Shown: positions 41,406 to 50,857 of the stretch, one piece after another
Layout of the letters: each line of letters begins with the position of its first letter
Numbering within the stretch: position 1 is the stretch's first letter
Origin: Burkholderiales bacterium GJ-E10
GTDB taxonomy: Bacteria; Pseudomonadota; Gammaproteobacteria; Burkholderiales; Burkholderiaceae_F
Length of the DNA stretch: 64,000 nt
Assembly: GCA_000828975.1 (NCBI GenBank)
Contig: AP014683.1
Location: 387,520 to 451,519, forward strand
Reading direction: 5' to 3'
Translations under genes and position numbers: made by a program
The notes under the pieces: model-generated
What the model was told of the DNA's origin: nothing
Seen by the model: only the letters and a program-made list of their open reading frames with translations
Databases searched by the model: none

Positions 41406-43319
41406 TTGAACAACAACACCTTCGCGAAAGCTGCCGTATGGCTCGTGATCGCGGTCGTCCTTTTCACGGTGTTTCAGAAGCTGGAGCATGGGGTGGGCGG
41501 GAACGTCCAGGAAATCCCGTATTCGCAGTTCGTCGCCGATGTGCATGCCGGGCGCGTGAAGAGCGCCCGGATCGAGGAAACTTCGCCCGGGATGACCGAC
41601 ATCATCGCGCAGACCACCGACGGCTCACAGATCCGCACGACCGGGACGCTGTGGGATCGCGGGATCTTCAAGGATCTGCTCGATGCCAACGTGCGTTTCG
41701 ACTTCGAGCAGCATGAACCGCAGTCGCCGTTGTTGAGCTTCTTCTACGCCTTCGGCCCGGTGATCCTGCTGATCGGCGTCTGGGTCTTCTTCATGCGGCA
41801 GATGCAGGGCGGCGGGCGCGGCGGCGCGTTCTCGTTCGGCAAGTCCCGCGCGCGCATGCTCGACGAGTCCAACAATTCGATCACGTTCGTCGACGTCGCA
41901 GGCTGCGACGAAGCCAAGGAGGAAGTGCAGGAACTGGTCGAGTTCCTGCGCGACCCGTCCAAATTCCAGAAGCTGGGGGGACGCATTCCGCGCGGCGTGC
42001 TGATGGTGGGCTCGCCCGGCACCGGCAAGACCCTGCTCGCCAAGGCGATCGCCGGCGAGGCCAAGGTTCCGTTCTTCTCGATCTCGGGCTCGGACTTCGT
42101 CGAGATGTTCGTCGGCGTGGGCGCCGCGCGCGTCCGCGACATGTTCGAGACCGCCAAGAAACATGCGCCGTGCATCATCTTCATCGATGAAATCGACGCG
42201 GTCGGCCGCCAGCGCGGCGCCGGCCTGGGCGGCGGCAACGACGAGCGCGAGCAGACCCTGAACCAGATGCTGGTCGAAATGGACGGATTCGAAACCGGCC
42301 AGGGGATCATCGTCATCGCCGCGACCAACCGCCCGGACGTCCTCGATCCGGCGCTGCTGCGGCCGGGACGCTTCGACCGGCAGGTGGTCGTTCCGTTGCC
42401 CGATATTCGCGGGCGCGAGCAGATCCTCGCGGTGCACATGCGCAAAGTTCCGATCGGATCCGACGTGCAGGCCGACATCCTCGCACGGGGGACGCCGGGG
42501 TTTTCGGGTGCCGACCTTGCCAATCTCGTGAACGAGGCCGCGCTGTTCGCGGCGCGGCGCAGTGCGCGCGTCGTGGAGATGGAGGACTTCGAGAAGGCGA
42601 AGGACAAGATCATGATGGGCGCGGAGCGCAAGTCCATGGTCATGACCGAGGACGAACGCCGCAACACCGCGTATCACGAGTCCGGCCATGCCGTGGTGGC
42701 GCGCCTGCTGCCGAAGACCGACCCGGTCCACAAGGTCACGATCATTCCCCGCGGCCGTGCGTTGGGGGTGACGATGCAATTGCCGGAACAGGACCGCTAC
42801 GCGTACGATCGCGACTATCTGCTGGCCCGGATTGCGGTGCTCTTCGGCGGACGGGTCGCCGAAGAGGTGTTCATGAAGCAGATGACCACCGGGGCGAGCA
42901 ACGACTTCGAACGGGCGACGCAGATGGCCCGCGACATGGTCACGCGCTACGGCATGAGCGACATCCTCGGACCGATGATCTACGCGGAAAATGAAGGCGA
43001 GGTGTTCCTCGGCCGGTCGATCACCCGCACCGTCACGATGTCCGAAGACACCATGCGCAAGGTCGACGGCGAGATCCGCCGCATCATCGACGATCAGTAC
43101 GGCCTGGCGCGCAACCTGCTCGAGACCCACCGCGACAAGGTGGAGGCGATGGCCAAGGCGCTGCTGGAGTGGGAGACCATCGACTCCGAGCAGATCGCCG
43201 ACATCATGGAAGGGCGCCCTCCGCGTCCTCCGAAGACGTCGGCGCCTGCCGCCAGCAGCGGCAGTTCCAGTACGCCGCCGAGCGGCGGCGCTCCCGAAGC
43301 CACGACGCAGCCGGCCTGA
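41406..43319 (+). CDS. ftsH: FtsH, membrane AAA+ zinc metalloprotease
   Basis: Membrane-bound ATP-dependent protease for quality control and turnover of membrane proteins and regulators. TTG 41406 follows CAGGAG and gives 637 residues. Transmembrane helices near 7-24 and 112-132 flank the periplasmic domain. The AAA core has Walker [19 protein letters not shown], Walker [17 protein letters not shown] and the [23 protein letters not shown]. The zinc site is [11 protein letters not shown] with the distal acidic residue near [11 protein letters not shown] Gly/Ser/Pro-rich tail ends the protein. Confidence 0.98.
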   Translation: MNNNTFAKAAVWLVIAVVLFTVFQKLEHGVGGNVQEIPYSQFVADVHAGRVKSARIEETSPGMTDIIAQTTDGSQIRTTGTLWDRGIFKDLLDANVRFDFEQHEPQSPLLSFFYAFGPVILLIGVWVFFMRQMQGGGRGGAFSFGKSRARMLDESNNSITFVDVAGCDEAKEEVQELVEFLRDPSKFQKLGGRIPRGVLMVGSPGTGKTLLAKAIAGEAKVPFFSISGSDFVEMFVGVGAARVRDMFETAKKHAPCIIFIDEIDAVGRQRGAGLGGGNDEREQTLNQMLVEMDGFETGQGIIVIAATNRPDVLDPALLRPGRFDRQVVVPLPDIRGREQILAVHMRKVPIGSDVQADILARGTPGFSGADLANLVNEAALFAARRSARVVEMEDFEKAKDKIMMGAERKSMVMTEDERRNTAYHESGHAVVARLLPKTDPVHKVTIIPRGRALGVTMQLPEQDRYAYDRDYLLARIAVLFGGRVAEEVFMKQMTTGASNDFERATQMARDMVTRYGMSDILGPMIYAENEGEVFLGRSITRTVTMSEDTMRKVDGEIRRIIDDQYGLARNLLETHRDKVEAMAKALLEWETIDSEQIADIMEGRPPRPPKTSAPAASSGSSSTPPSGGAPEATTQPA

Positions 43320-43321
43320 AG

Positions 43322-44233
43322 ATGCCCCCTCCCGGGCGGGAGGGGGTCTGCGCCGTTCCGGTGAAACCGCATCCCGCGCCCCCGCCGTCCTGGCACTGCG
43401 GGGCGCATCTCCTTTCCTTCGAACGCCCATGCATCATGGGCATTCTCAATGTCACCCCCGATTCCTTCTCGGACGGCGGTCGCTATGCCGCGGTCGAGGC
43501 GGCCGTTGGCCATGCACGGCGCCTGATCGACGAGGGCGCCGATATCCTCGATATCGGCGGCGAGTCGACCCGGCCCGGGGCGGCCTGGGTTCCGCCCGAG
43601 GTCGAGCTTGGGCGGGTGCTGCCCGCGCTGGAGGCGCTGCGGGGCGTGCCGGTGCCGATTTCGGTCGATACCAGTCGACCGGAAGTGATCGCCGCGGCGC
43701 TGCGGGCGGGCGCGTCGATCATCAATGACGTGCGATCGCTGTCGGTCCCCGGTGCCCTGGACGCCGTCCGTGACGCCGACTGCGGTGTGGTGCTGATGCA
43801 CATGCGAGGGGATCCGGCGACCATGCAGACGCGGCCCGATTACCACGACGTGGTGCGCGAGGTGGCGGGATGGCTCGCGCAGCGCCGCGATGCCGTCTGC
43901 GCGGCGGGCGTGGCGCCGGAGCGCATTGCCCTCGATCCCGGGTTCGGATTCGGAAAGTCGCATCGCCACAACTGCGCGCTGTTGGCCGGCATGGGCGCGC
44001 TGCAGGAACTGGGCCATCCGCTGCTGGCGGGCCTGTCGCGCAAGTCGACCCTGGGGGAGATCACCGGGCGCCCGGTGGGCGAACGGCTTGCCGCGTCGAT
44101 TGCGGCGGCCCTGATCGCAGTCCAGAATGGCGCCCGCATCGTGCGCGTGCACGACGTGGCGGCGACCCGCGACGCGCTCGCGGTGTGGGGGGCGGTGTCT
44201 TTGGGATTCGGTGAGGAGGAGAAAACGCAGTGA
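43322..44233 (+). CDS. folP: FolP, dihydropteroate synthase
   Basis: Condenses p-aminobenzoate with hydroxymethyl-dihydropterin diphosphate in folate synthesis; the sulfonamide target. Motifs: [80 protein letters not shown] 43322, three bases after the ftsH stop, gives 303 residues but covers a perfect hairpin in its first codons. GTG 43361 gives 290 residues, closer to the family length, but has no clear ribosome-binding site. I report the longer frame and regard the start as open. The gene overlaps glmM by 4 bp. Confidence 0.96.
   Translation: MPPPGREGVCAVPVKPHPAPPPSWHCGAHLLSFERPCIMGILNVTPDSFSDGGRYAAVEAAVGHARRLIDEGADILDIGGESTRPGAAWVPPEVELGRVLPALEALRGVPVPISVDTSRPEVIAAALRAGASIINDVRSLSVPGALDAVRDADCGVVLMHMRGDPATMQTRPDYHDVVREVAGWLAQRRDAVCAAGVAPERIALDPGFGFGKSHRHNCALLAGMGALQELGHPLLAGLSRKSTLGEITGRPVGERLAASIAAALIAVQNGARIVRVHDVAATRDALAVWGAVSLGFGEEEKTQ
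43325..43346 (+). repeat. Perfect hairpin at the ftsH-folP junction
   Basis: CCCCCTCCC (43325-43333) and GGGAGGGGG (43338-43346) form a 9-bp stem with loop GGGC. The arm composition recalls the stem of the uvrA/bioA repeat, but the right flank differs, so it is not counted as a copy. It may slow or partly end ftsH transcription. Confidence 0.6.
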
Positions 44234-45564
44234 AACGCAAATACTTCGGAACCGACGGCGTTCGCGGCACCGTCGGCCAGGAGCCGATCACGCCGGATTT
44301 CGTGTTGCGGCTCGGACACGTCGCCGGCCGGGTGCTGGCGCATCAGAATGCCGTCGGACGGCCGGCCGTATTGATCGGCAAGGACACGCGGGTTTCCGGC
44401 TACATGCTCGAAGCGGCGCTGGAAGCCGGTTTTTCCAGTGCCGGCGTCGACGTCGTGCTCTGCGGTCCGCTGCCCACCCCGGCGGTTGCCTACCTGACCC
44501 GCGCGCTGCGGCTGAATGCGGGCGTCGTCATCAGTGCCTCGCACAACCCCTATCCCGACAACGGCATCAAGTTCTTTTCGGGCGGTGGCCGCAAGCTCCC
44601 CGACGGAACCGAGTTGTCGATCGAGCGCGGGCTCGCCGAGCCCATGGTCTGCGCCCCGTCGCAGCAGTTGGGCAAGGCGCGGCGCCTGGATGATGCCGCC
44701 GGGCGGTACATCGAGTTCTGCAAAAGTACGTTCCCCGCTGAAATCGACCTCAAGGGGTTGCGGGTGCTCGTCGACTGCGCAAACGGCGCCGCCTATCACG
44801 TCGCGCCGGCCGTGTTCCACGAACTGGGGGCCGATGTCGTGGCCGTCGGGGTGTCGCCGAACGGATTCAACATCAACGACGGCGTCGGCGCCGTCCATAC
44901 CGAGGGATTGAGCGCGCTGGTGCGCGAGCACGGAGCCGATTTCGGGATTGCACTCGACGGCGATGCCGACCGGGTGGTGATGACCGACCGCGAGGGGCGC
45001 TTGTACAACGGCGATGAATTGTTGTACGTGATCGCCTGCGACCGCATGCGCAAGGGCCCGATCGGCGGCGTCGTCGGCACGCTGATGACGAATTACGCCG
45101 TCGAACGGCGTTTTGCGGAAATGGGGGTTCCGTTCCAGCGGGCCAATGTCGGAGACCGCTACGTCCTGGACCTGCTCGAGCGCAACGGCTGGCTCTATGG
45201 CGGGGAAGGTTCGGGGCATCTCCTCTGTCTCGACCGGCACACGACGGGCGATGGCATCGTCAGCGCCTTGCAGGTCCTGGCTGCGGTACGCCGGTCCGGC
45301 CGGACGCTGGCCGAGTTGACCGCGGACCTGCCGATGCTTGCGCAGGTCATGACCAACGTCCGGGTTGCACCCGGATTCGCCTGGAAGGAGCATGGGGCGC
45401 TGGCACGGGAACTCGCTGCGGTCGAGGGCGAGATCGCGGGCCGGGGGCGCATCCTGATCCGACCCTCGGGAACCGAACCGGTATTGCGGATCATGGTCGA
45501 GGCGGAAGACGCGGGCGTGGCGAGGGCATATTGCGACCGTCTGGTTGCGACGCTCGCGACGTAA
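44230..45564 (+). CDS. glmM: GlmM, phosphoglucosamine mutase
   Basis: Converts glucosamine-6-phosphate to glucosamine-1-phosphate for UDP-GlcNAc synthesis. The 444 residues start at GTG 44230, overlapping the folP stop. Motifs: [12 protein letters not shown], the phosphoserine loop [19 protein letters not shown], the metal loop [13 protein letters not shown], the sugar-binding [11 protein letters not shown], and the C-terminal phosphate loop [14 protein letters not shown]. It is the usual neighbour of folP and ftsH. Confidence 0.97.
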   Translation: MKRKYFGTDGVRGTVGQEPITPDFVLRLGHVAGRVLAHQNAVGRPAVLIGKDTRVSGYMLEAALEAGFSSAGVDVVLCGPLPTPAVAYLTRALRLNAGVVISASHNPYPDNGIKFFSGGGRKLPDGTELSIERGLAEPMVCAPSQQLGKARRLDDAAGRYIEFCKSTFPAEIDLKGLRVLVDCANGAAYHVAPAVFHELGADVVAVGVSPNGFNINDGVGAVHTEGLSALVREHGADFGIALDGDADRVVMTDREGRLYNGDELLYVIACDRMRKGPIGGVVGTLMTNYAVERRFAEMGVPFQRANVGDRYVLDLLERNGWLYGGEGSGHLLCLDRHTTGDGIVSALQVLAAVRRSGRTLAELTADLPMLAQVMTNVRVAPGFAWKEHGALARELAAVEGEIAGRGRILIRPSGTEPVLRIMVEAEDAGVARAYCDRLVATLAT

Positions 45565-45574
45565 ATTATGTGTC

Positions 45575-45603
45575 ATGTCACAATCCTGTGGTAATTCGGT
45601 CAT
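45575..45603 (+). promoter_or_regulatory. Pho box (PhoB-binding repeats) upstream of pstB
   Basis: Three 7-mers at exact 11-bp spacing, ATGTCAC (45575), CTGTGGT (45586) and CGGTCAT (45597), resemble the CTGTCAT units of a Pho box, with AT-rich 4-bp spacers AATC and AATT. The block sits 15 bp before pstB and right behind the glmM stop. PhoB, encoded 1.6 kb downstream, is the expected activator. Confidence 0.7.
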
Positions 45604-45618
45604 AGACTGGTGTTGCCC

Positions 45619-46485
45619 ATGGAGTACAGCAACTTGAAGAACCCAATCGATGCGGACGGCCCGGATGTGCGATACGCCGCCGGGGGCGCGCGCAGCGCCG
45701 CCGCGGCCGAATCCGCGGCGGCCAGCGAGGTCAAGGTCGAGGTTGCGGGCCTGAATTTCTATTACGGTTCGGTCCAGGCGCTCAAGGACATCTCCCTGAC
45801 CGTCCACCGCAACCGCGTGACCGCGTTGATCGGCCCGTCCGGCTGCGGCAAATCGACGTTCCTGCGCTGTTTCAATCGCATTCACGACCTCTACCCGGGC
45901 AACCGCTACGACGGCGCGATCCGTCTGCAGCCGGAAGGAATCAACATCCTGTCGCGCGACGTCGATCCGATCGATGTGCGGATGCGGATCGGCATGGTGT
46001 TCCAGAAGCCGAGCCCGTTTCCCACCACGATCTTCGAGAACGTCGCGTACGGCCCGCGCCTGCAGGGCGTGCCGTCGCGCGCGGCCCTGGAGGAGAAGGT
46101 CGAGAACGCCTTGCGCGGCGCCGCCCTGTGGGACGAGGTCAAGGATCGCCTCCAAGGTTCGGCGACCAATCTTTCGGGGGGGCAGCAGCAACGGCTGTGC
46201 ATCGCGCGCGCGCTGGCGACGGACCCCGAACTGCTGCTGTTCGACGAACCCACCTCGGCACTCGATCCGATCGCCACCGCATCGATCGAGGAACTGATCT
46301 CGACGCTCAAGGATCGGGTCTCGATCCTGATCGTCACGCACAACATGCAGCAGGCCGCGCGCTGTTCCGATTACACGGCATTCCTGTACATGGGGGAGCT
46401 TGTCGAGTTCGGCGGGACGGACCAGATCTTCATTCGGCCGGCACGCAAGCAGACCGAGGACTACATCACCGGGCGGTTCGGATAG
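45619..46485 (+). CDS. pstB: PstB, phosphate ABC transporter ATPase
   Basis: ATPase of the high-affinity phosphate importer, which also takes part in PhoR signalling through PhoU. From ATG 45619 it has 288 residues, about 30 more than usual because of an Ala-rich N-terminal stretch before [16 protein letters not shown]. Motifs: Walker [18 protein letters not shown], the PstB-specific [20 protein letters not shown], signature [16 protein letters not shown], and Walker [14 protein letters not shown]. The permease and binding-protein genes pstS, pstC and pstA are not between glmM and this gene. Confidence 0.96.
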   Translation: MEYSNLKNPIDADGPDVRYAAGGARSAAAAESAAASEVKVEVAGLNFYYGSVQALKDISLTVHRNRVTALIGPSGCGKSTFLRCFNRIHDLYPGNRYDGAIRLQPEGINILSRDVDPIDVRMRIGMVFQKPSPFPTTIFENVAYGPRLQGVPSRAALEEKVENALRGAALWDEVKDRLQGSATNLSGGQQQRLCIARALATDPELLLFDEPTSALDPIATASIEELISTLKDRVSILIVTHNMQQAARCSDYTAFLYMGELVEFGGTDQIFIRPARKQTEDYITGRFG

Positions 46486-46498
46486 AAGGAACGACATC

Positions 46499-47215
46499 GT
46501 GGGCATCAGCGAACATCTCTCCAAGCAGTACGACCAGGAACTCGAAGGCCTGCGCGCGCGCATCCTCCAGATGGGCGGCCTGGTCGAATCGCAGCTGCAA
46601 CTCGCCATCGACGCATACGAGCATCCCGATTCACGGGCGGGCGACGACGTGATGGCGATGGAGCAGCGCGTCAACGAGGAGGAGGTGGACCTCGATCGCG
46701 TGGTCGTCAACCTGATCGTGCGCCGGCAGCCGACGGCGGGCGACCTGCGCCTCATCATCGGCGTGGCGCGCATCGTCACCGATCTCGAGCGGATCGGCGA
46801 TGAGGCAACCAAGGTCGCCCGCGCCGCGAAGTGGCTGATCGACAATCAGCGCAGCATCCGCACGCCGCGCCTGCGCGACATCCACCAGTCCGCGGTGGCG
46901 GCGGCGGGCATGCTGCGCGGCGTGCTCAACGCATTCGCCCATCTCGATGCGACGGCCGCCGCGGCCATCATCGAGGAGGATCGCGGCGTCGACCAGCAGT
47001 TCCAGTCGATCATGCGGCAGTTGATCACGTTCATGATGGAAGATCCGCGGACGATTTCCGCGGCGCTGGACGCCGTGTGGGTCGCCAAGGCGATCGAGCG
47101 GATCGGCGACCATGCCAAGAACATCGCCGAGCACGTGATCTTCGTCGTGCAGGGCGCCGACGTGCGGCACGCCACCCCCGAGCAGATCGCACGCGCAGTT
47201 TCTCCCCAGGAGTGA
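46499..47215 (+). CDS. phoU: PhoU, phosphate signalling regulator
   Basis: A 238-residue all-helical protein that keeps PhoR inactive when phosphate is plentiful. GTG 46499 has GAAGGA upstream. It is built of two three-helix bundles, each with the metal-binding signature: RIVTDLERIGDEATKVAR and VAKAIERIGDHAKNIAEHVI. It lies 13 bp after pstB. Confidence 0.97.
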   Translation: MGISEHLSKQYDQELEGLRARILQMGGLVESQLQLAIDAYEHPDSRAGDDVMAMEQRVNEEEVDLDRVVVNLIVRRQPTAGDLRLIIGVARIVTDLERIGDEATKVARAAKWLIDNQRSIRTPRLRDIHQSAVAAAGMLRGVLNAFAHLDATAAAAIIEEDRGVDQQFQSIMRQLITFMMEDPRTISAALDAVWVAKAIERIGDHAKNIAEHVIFVVQGADVRHATPEQIARAVSPQE

Positions 47216-47225
47216 GGTTAGCGTC

Positions 47226-47924
47226 ATGGCCAATGCATCGATCCTTGTCGTGGAAGATGAACCGGCGATTCAGGAACTCGTCGCGTTTTCCTGCGGCAAT
47301 AGCGGCTACCGCGTACGCAAGGCCGATTCGGTCGGTGCCGCGGAAAGCGCGATCCGCGGCGAGCTTCCGGATCTCGTGATCCTTGACTGGATGCTTCCCG
47401 ATCGCGCCGGGATCGATTTCCTGCGCGACCTGCGCAAGTCCGAGCGCACGCGGTCGGTGCCGGTGATCATGCTCACCGCGAAGGGTTCGGAGGGCGACCG
47501 CATTGCCGGCCTCGACGGCGGCGCGGACGATTATGTCGTCAAGCCGTTCTCCCCCCGCGAGCTGGTTTCGCGCGTGCGCGCGGTGTTTCGCCGGCGCTCC
47601 CCGGAAAAGAGCGGCGAGTCGGTGGTCTATGGGCCGCTGCGGATCGACCCGCAGCGCCACGAGGTGCAGATCGACGGCCGCGAGGTCAAGATGGGGCTGG
47701 CCGAATTCAAGTTGCTGGTCTTCCTTGCCGGCCATCCGGAGCGCGTGTTTTCCCGCAGCCAGCTGCTCGACAACGTCTGGGGCGATCACGTGTTCATCGA
47801 AGAGCGGACGGTGGATGTTCATGTGCTGCGTCTGCGCAAGGCGCTGACGGTGGCGAATGCCCAGAACATGGTGCAGACCGTGCGCGGTCTCGGATATCGC
47901 CTGTCGGTGAAACTCGATTCCTGA
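47226..47924 (+). CDS. phoB: PhoB, phosphate regulon response regulator
   Basis: A 232-residue OmpR-type regulator that activates Pho-box promoters. The receiver has the acidic VVEDEPAIQELV, phosphoacceptor Asp in LVILDWMLPDRAGIDF, Thr in VIMLTAKG and Lys in YVVKPFSPRELVSR. The winged-helix domain ends with VWGDHVFIEERTVDVHVLRL and GLGYRLS. It follows phoU by 10 bp. Confidence 0.97.
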   Translation: MANASILVVEDEPAIQELVAFSCGNSGYRVRKADSVGAAESAIRGELPDLVILDWMLPDRAGIDFLRDLRKSERTRSVPVIMLTAKGSEGDRIAGLDGGADDYVVKPFSPRELVSRVRAVFRRRSPEKSGESVVYGPLRIDPQRHEVQIDGREVKMGLAEFKLLVFLAGHPERVFSRSQLLDNVWGDHVFIEERTVDVHVLRLRKALTVANAQNMVQTVRGLGYRLSVKLDS

Positions 47925-47949
47925 TCGGTTCCGGCTTCGTTTTCCGCCT

Positions 47950-49311
47950 GTGCCCGATCTGGCCCTCCGCCCCTGGCGCATCGTTCTGCCGGCCATCGCC
48001 GGCCTATGCGCGTTGGGTCTCGTATGCGCGCTCCTGGCGCACGTCTTCGGCGCCGAGGTCGCCCTCGCGTTGGGTGCCGGCGTACTCATCGCGCTCTACG
48101 CGGTGCAGTTGTATTACCTGGGTGCCCTGGGTAGTTGGCTCGGGCGTCCCTCGCTGGACGGGATCCCCGGCGGCTTCGGCGTCTGGGCCGACGTGTTCGC
48201 GCGGCTGCATCGATGGCACCGCGACAGCGAGATCGGCCGCCGCCGCCTCATCGACAACGAGGAGCGGTTCCGGCGCACGATCAGCGCACTTCCGGACGGC
48301 ATCATCCTGGTCGACGTCTCGATGCAGATCGAGTGGTGCAACCCGGTGGCGGAACGGCATCTCGGAATTTCGCTCAAATCCGACTATGGCCTGCGCCTCA
48401 CCAATCTCGTGCGCGATCCGCAGTTGGTCGCGTACGTCACCGGCGGCAACTACTCCCGCGAACTCGTCTTCCGCCCGATGGCAAAGCCCTCGGCGGTCTT
48501 GTCGCTGGACGTGATCGAGTTCGAGCCGGCTCGGTCGATCATCATCACACGCGACGTCACCCAGAGCGAACGCGTCGACGCGATGCGCCGGGACTTCGTT
48601 GCCAACGTGTCGCACGAACTGCGGACGCCGCTGACGGTCATCAAGGGGTTCCTCGAATCGTTCGTCGATTCCGACGTCGATCTCGGCCCGGTGCGACGCA
48701 ACCATCTGCAGCTCATGATGGAACAGGCCGACCGCATGCACCGTCTGATCGAGGACTTGCTGATGCTGTCCCGCCTGGAATCGGAAGCCTCGGTCCAGGC
48801 CGAGGACGTCGACATCGGACAACTCGTCCGGGAAGTGGCCGATGAGGCGCGGACGCTTTCCGCCGGGCGCCATCGCATCGTCGTCGACGTCGAGACGCCG
48901 TGGCACGTGCGCGGCAGCCGCGACGAACTGCGCAGCGCATTCGGCAACCTCGCGATCAACGCGGTGCGGTATACGCCCGATGGCGGGACGGTGCGCCTGC
49001 GCTGGGCGGCGGCGATGGCCGGCGGTGCGGTGTTCGAGGTCGCCGACAGCGGAATCGGCATCGCGCCCGAGCACATTCCGCGCCTGACCGAACGGTTCTA
49101 CCGCGTCGAGAAGGGCCGTTCGCGCGGTACCGGTGGGACCGGGCTCGGGCTGGCGATCGTAAAGCACGTTCTGATGCGCCATGACGGGCGCCTGGAAATC
49201 GAATCGCAGGTCGGCCGCGGCAGCACGTTCATCGCCTGGCTGCCGGCGGCGCGCGTCCTGCCGGATGCGGGAGGCACGGCGGCGGAAGCCAGGACCGAAT
49301 CCGAAGGGTGA
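47950..49311 (+). CDS. phoR: PhoR, phosphate regulon sensor kinase
   Basis: A 453-residue membrane kinase and phosphatase for PhoB. The GTG start at 47950 is followed by two hydrophobic helices (residues 10-65) without a large periplasmic domain, as usual for PhoR. A PAS domain (about 95-200, FRRTISALPDGIILVDVS) comes next, then the H box FVANVSHELRTPLTVIKGF and HATPase boxes NAVRYTPDGGTVRLRW, ADSGIGIAPEHIPRLTERF and GTGGTGLGLAIVKHV. It ends the pstB-phoU-phoB-phoR cluster just before the tRNA genes. Confidence 0.96.
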   Translation: MPDLALRPWRIVLPAIAGLCALGLVCALLAHVFGAEVALALGAGVLIALYAVQLYYLGALGSWLGRPSLDGIPGGFGVWADVFARLHRWHRDSEIGRRRLIDNEERFRRTISALPDGIILVDVSMQIEWCNPVAERHLGISLKSDYGLRLTNLVRDPQLVAYVTGGNYSRELVFRPMAKPSAVLSLDVIEFEPARSIIITRDVTQSERVDAMRRDFVANVSHELRTPLTVIKGFLESFVDSDVDLGPVRRNHLQLMMEQADRMHRLIEDLLMLSRLESEASVQAEDVDIGQLVREVADEARTLSAGRHRIVVDVETPWHVRGSRDELRSAFGNLAINAVRYTPDGGTVRLRWAAAMAGGAVFEVADSGIGIAPEHIPRLTERFYRVEKGRSRGTGGTGLGLAIVKHVLMRHDGRLEIESQVGRGSTFIAWLPAARVLPDAGGTAAEARTESEG

Positions 49312-49354
49312 TCCCGTGCCGGGCCACGGAAAACACGGTATCATGTTGCGCTTT

Positions 49355-49431
<77 letters not shown>

Positions 49432-49463
49432 GTAGTTTCGCGACTCCCCGGGCCCGTTCGTTC

Positions 49464-49540
<77 letters not shown>

Positions 49541-49557
49541 GATTTCCGGCCGTTTGC

Positions 49558-49634
49558 GGTGGCTGTAGCTCAGTTGGTAGAGTCCCGGATTGTGATTCCG
49601 GTTGTCGTGGGTTCGAGTCCCATCAGCCACCCCA
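49558..49634 (+). tRNA. tRNA-His (anticodon GTG)
   Basis: An extra G at position -1 (49558) faces discriminator C73, the identity element of tRNA-His. Acceptor GTGGCTG pairs with CAGCCAC, the anticodon loop ATTGTGATT holds GTG, and CCA is encoded. The accessory region starts right behind its 3' end. Confidence 0.96.
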
Positions 49635-49883
49635 CTGATTCCATTGATGTTTCCCAATTCTGTTTCCTCGGGTGTTTCGGGGCTGTGCCCTGGAATCCGG
49701 ATCGCGTTCGCGTAGGGCGCGAGTTCCACCCCCGCCCAGCGCGTATAGGTCCGCACCATCCGCAGGTCCTGTCAGCCTCCAGGGCTCATCGATCAACCGA
49801 CCGCAGGATGTGCACTTCCGGGAAAATGCCGAAGGGCTTCGGCCGGCTCGGTTGCGGTCCTATGCGGCACTTCTCTGACTTGC
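49635..49883. other. No recognised gene; possible recombinase remnant on the minus strand
   Basis: This gap between tRNA-His and the toxin-antitoxin operator holds no clear gene. On the minus strand a short frame ending near 49640 reads DLRMVRTYTRWAGVEL, which recalls the C-terminal Tyr region of tRNA-linked integrases, but it is too short to support a call. An antisense reading through the tRNA itself gives the well-known artefact DGTRTHDNRNHN. Confidence 0.3.
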
Positions 49884-49912
49884 AATCATTGATTAAAATG
49901 AAATCAATGATT
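49884..49912 (+). promoter_or_regulatory. Palindromic operator of the toxin-antitoxin operon
   Basis: A perfect 11-bp inverted repeat, AATCATTGATT (49884-49894) and AATCAATGATT (49902-49912), with a 7-bp spacer lies 14 bp before the antitoxin start. It overlaps a TAAAAT -10-like element (49894-49899). Ribbon-helix-helix antitoxins repress their own operon through such sites. Confidence 0.75.
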
Positions 49913-49926
49913 TCGTTGGGGAAGCC

Positions 49927-50175
49927 ATGGCCAGCATGACCATTCGCGATCTGGATGACACGCTCAAGGCTCGCTTGCGTGTCCGGGCCGCTGAGCACGG
50001 CCGATCGATGGAGGACGAGGCCCGCGATATCTTGCGGACCGTGCTCTCCCTGCAGCAACGCCATCCGAATACGCTTGTCGATGCGATCCGCGCCCGCATC
50101 GAACCGTTGGGTGGCGTGGACCTGGAAATTCCGCCGCGGGAACCAATGCGCGATCCGTTCGGGATGGATGCGTGA
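49927..50175 (+). CDS. Antitoxin, FitA/VapB-like ribbon-helix-helix protein
   Basis: An 82-residue antitoxin. The N-terminal ribbon-helix-helix is MASMTIRDLDDTLKARLRVR with AEHGRSMEDEARDILRTVL. The C-terminal tail, rich in Pro, Glu and Arg (EIPPREPMRDPFGMD), fits the toxin-neutralising arm seen in FitA. It overlaps the toxin gene by 4 bp (ATGC/TGA region at 50172-50175). It should bind the palindrome upstream and silence the PIN toxin; this is family knowledge, not tested here. Confidence 0.88.
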   Translation: MASMTIRDLDDTLKARLRVRAAEHGRSMEDEARDILRTVLSLQQRHPNTLVDAIRARIEPLGGVDLEIPPREPMRDPFGMDA

Positions 50176-50591
50176 TCATCATCGACACCAATGTTCTTTC
50201 CGAAGCATTGAAGGCGGAACCCGACCCGCGCGTTCTGGTGTGGTTGAAGGGCCAGCCGCTCTCGTCGTTGTTCACGACGACGGTGACGAGGGGCGAGATC
50301 CTGTACGGGATTCGGTTGCTACCCGACGGCAAGCGTCGTCGGGGTTTGTGGGACGCGGCCCTGGCGATTTTCAATGAAGACTTCGACGGACGTGTTCTGA
50401 GTTTTGATGCCGACGCGGCGGATGCCTTTGCGGAAATCGGCGCTGCGCGGCGGGCAGCCGGGAAGCCGATCAGCCAATTCGATGCAATGATCGGCGGCAT
50501 GGCCCGTTCCCGCGGGGCGAGCATCGCAACCCGCAACGTGCGCGATTTCGATGATTGCGGAATCGACATTGTTGATCCTTGGACGGCATAG
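50172..50591 (+). CDS. Toxin, FitB/VapC-like PIN-domain ribonuclease
   Basis: A 139-residue PIN-domain endoribonuclease. The acidic active-site residues are visible as [12 protein letters not shown] (Asp near residue 5), [19 protein letters not shown] (Glu), and the C-terminal [16 protein letters not shown] with [13 protein letters not shown] (two Asp). Length and motifs fit FitB/VapC toxins that cut tRNA or rRNA. The pair directly follows tRNA-His, a frequent insertion point for such modules. The reading frame is intact, so it is probably active. Confidence 0.9.
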   Translation: MIIIDTNVLSEALKAEPDPRVLVWLKGQPLSSLFTTTVTRGEILYGIRLLPDGKRRRGLWDAALAIFNEDFDGRVLSFDADAADAFAEIGAARRAAGKPISQFDAMIGGMARSRGASIATRNVRDFDDCGIDIVDPWTA

Positions 50592-50628
50592 GGTGGGCAT
50601 GGGACCGGGATGACACGGACACACCCTA
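50589..50628. repeat. Imperfect inverted repeat after the toxin gene
   Basis: TAGGGTG (50589-50595) and CACCCTA (50622-50628) bound a 26-bp loop, with GGGCATGGG inside. The TAG of the left arm is the toxin stop codon. It resembles small dispersed repeats with TAGGGTGGGC ends and may also act as a terminator. The following stretch to 50857 shows no recognised gene. Confidence 0.45.
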
Positions 50629-50857
50629 CGCCGGTCTCCAGCAACTCGCGGAACCTCCTGGGGAATACTCGATATTCCTCGCCACGCTCCATCCCGCCGG
50701 ACTTTCGTCGTCGGCGCTGATTCCCATCAACGACCACTCGGCGGGGGTCGACCTATCGTGTCACATCATGGCGCGTTCGCGATGGGGCATCGTTTCGGCC
50801 GACCCGGCCGGACCGTTGCGCGAACCGGCGGGTCGAGTCGATACGGGGAAACACGGA

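Noticed and set aside
43325-43346. Third copy of the uvrA/bioA palindromic repeat
   Set aside because: Stem composition is similar but the conserved G-rich right flank is missing and the stem sequence differs.
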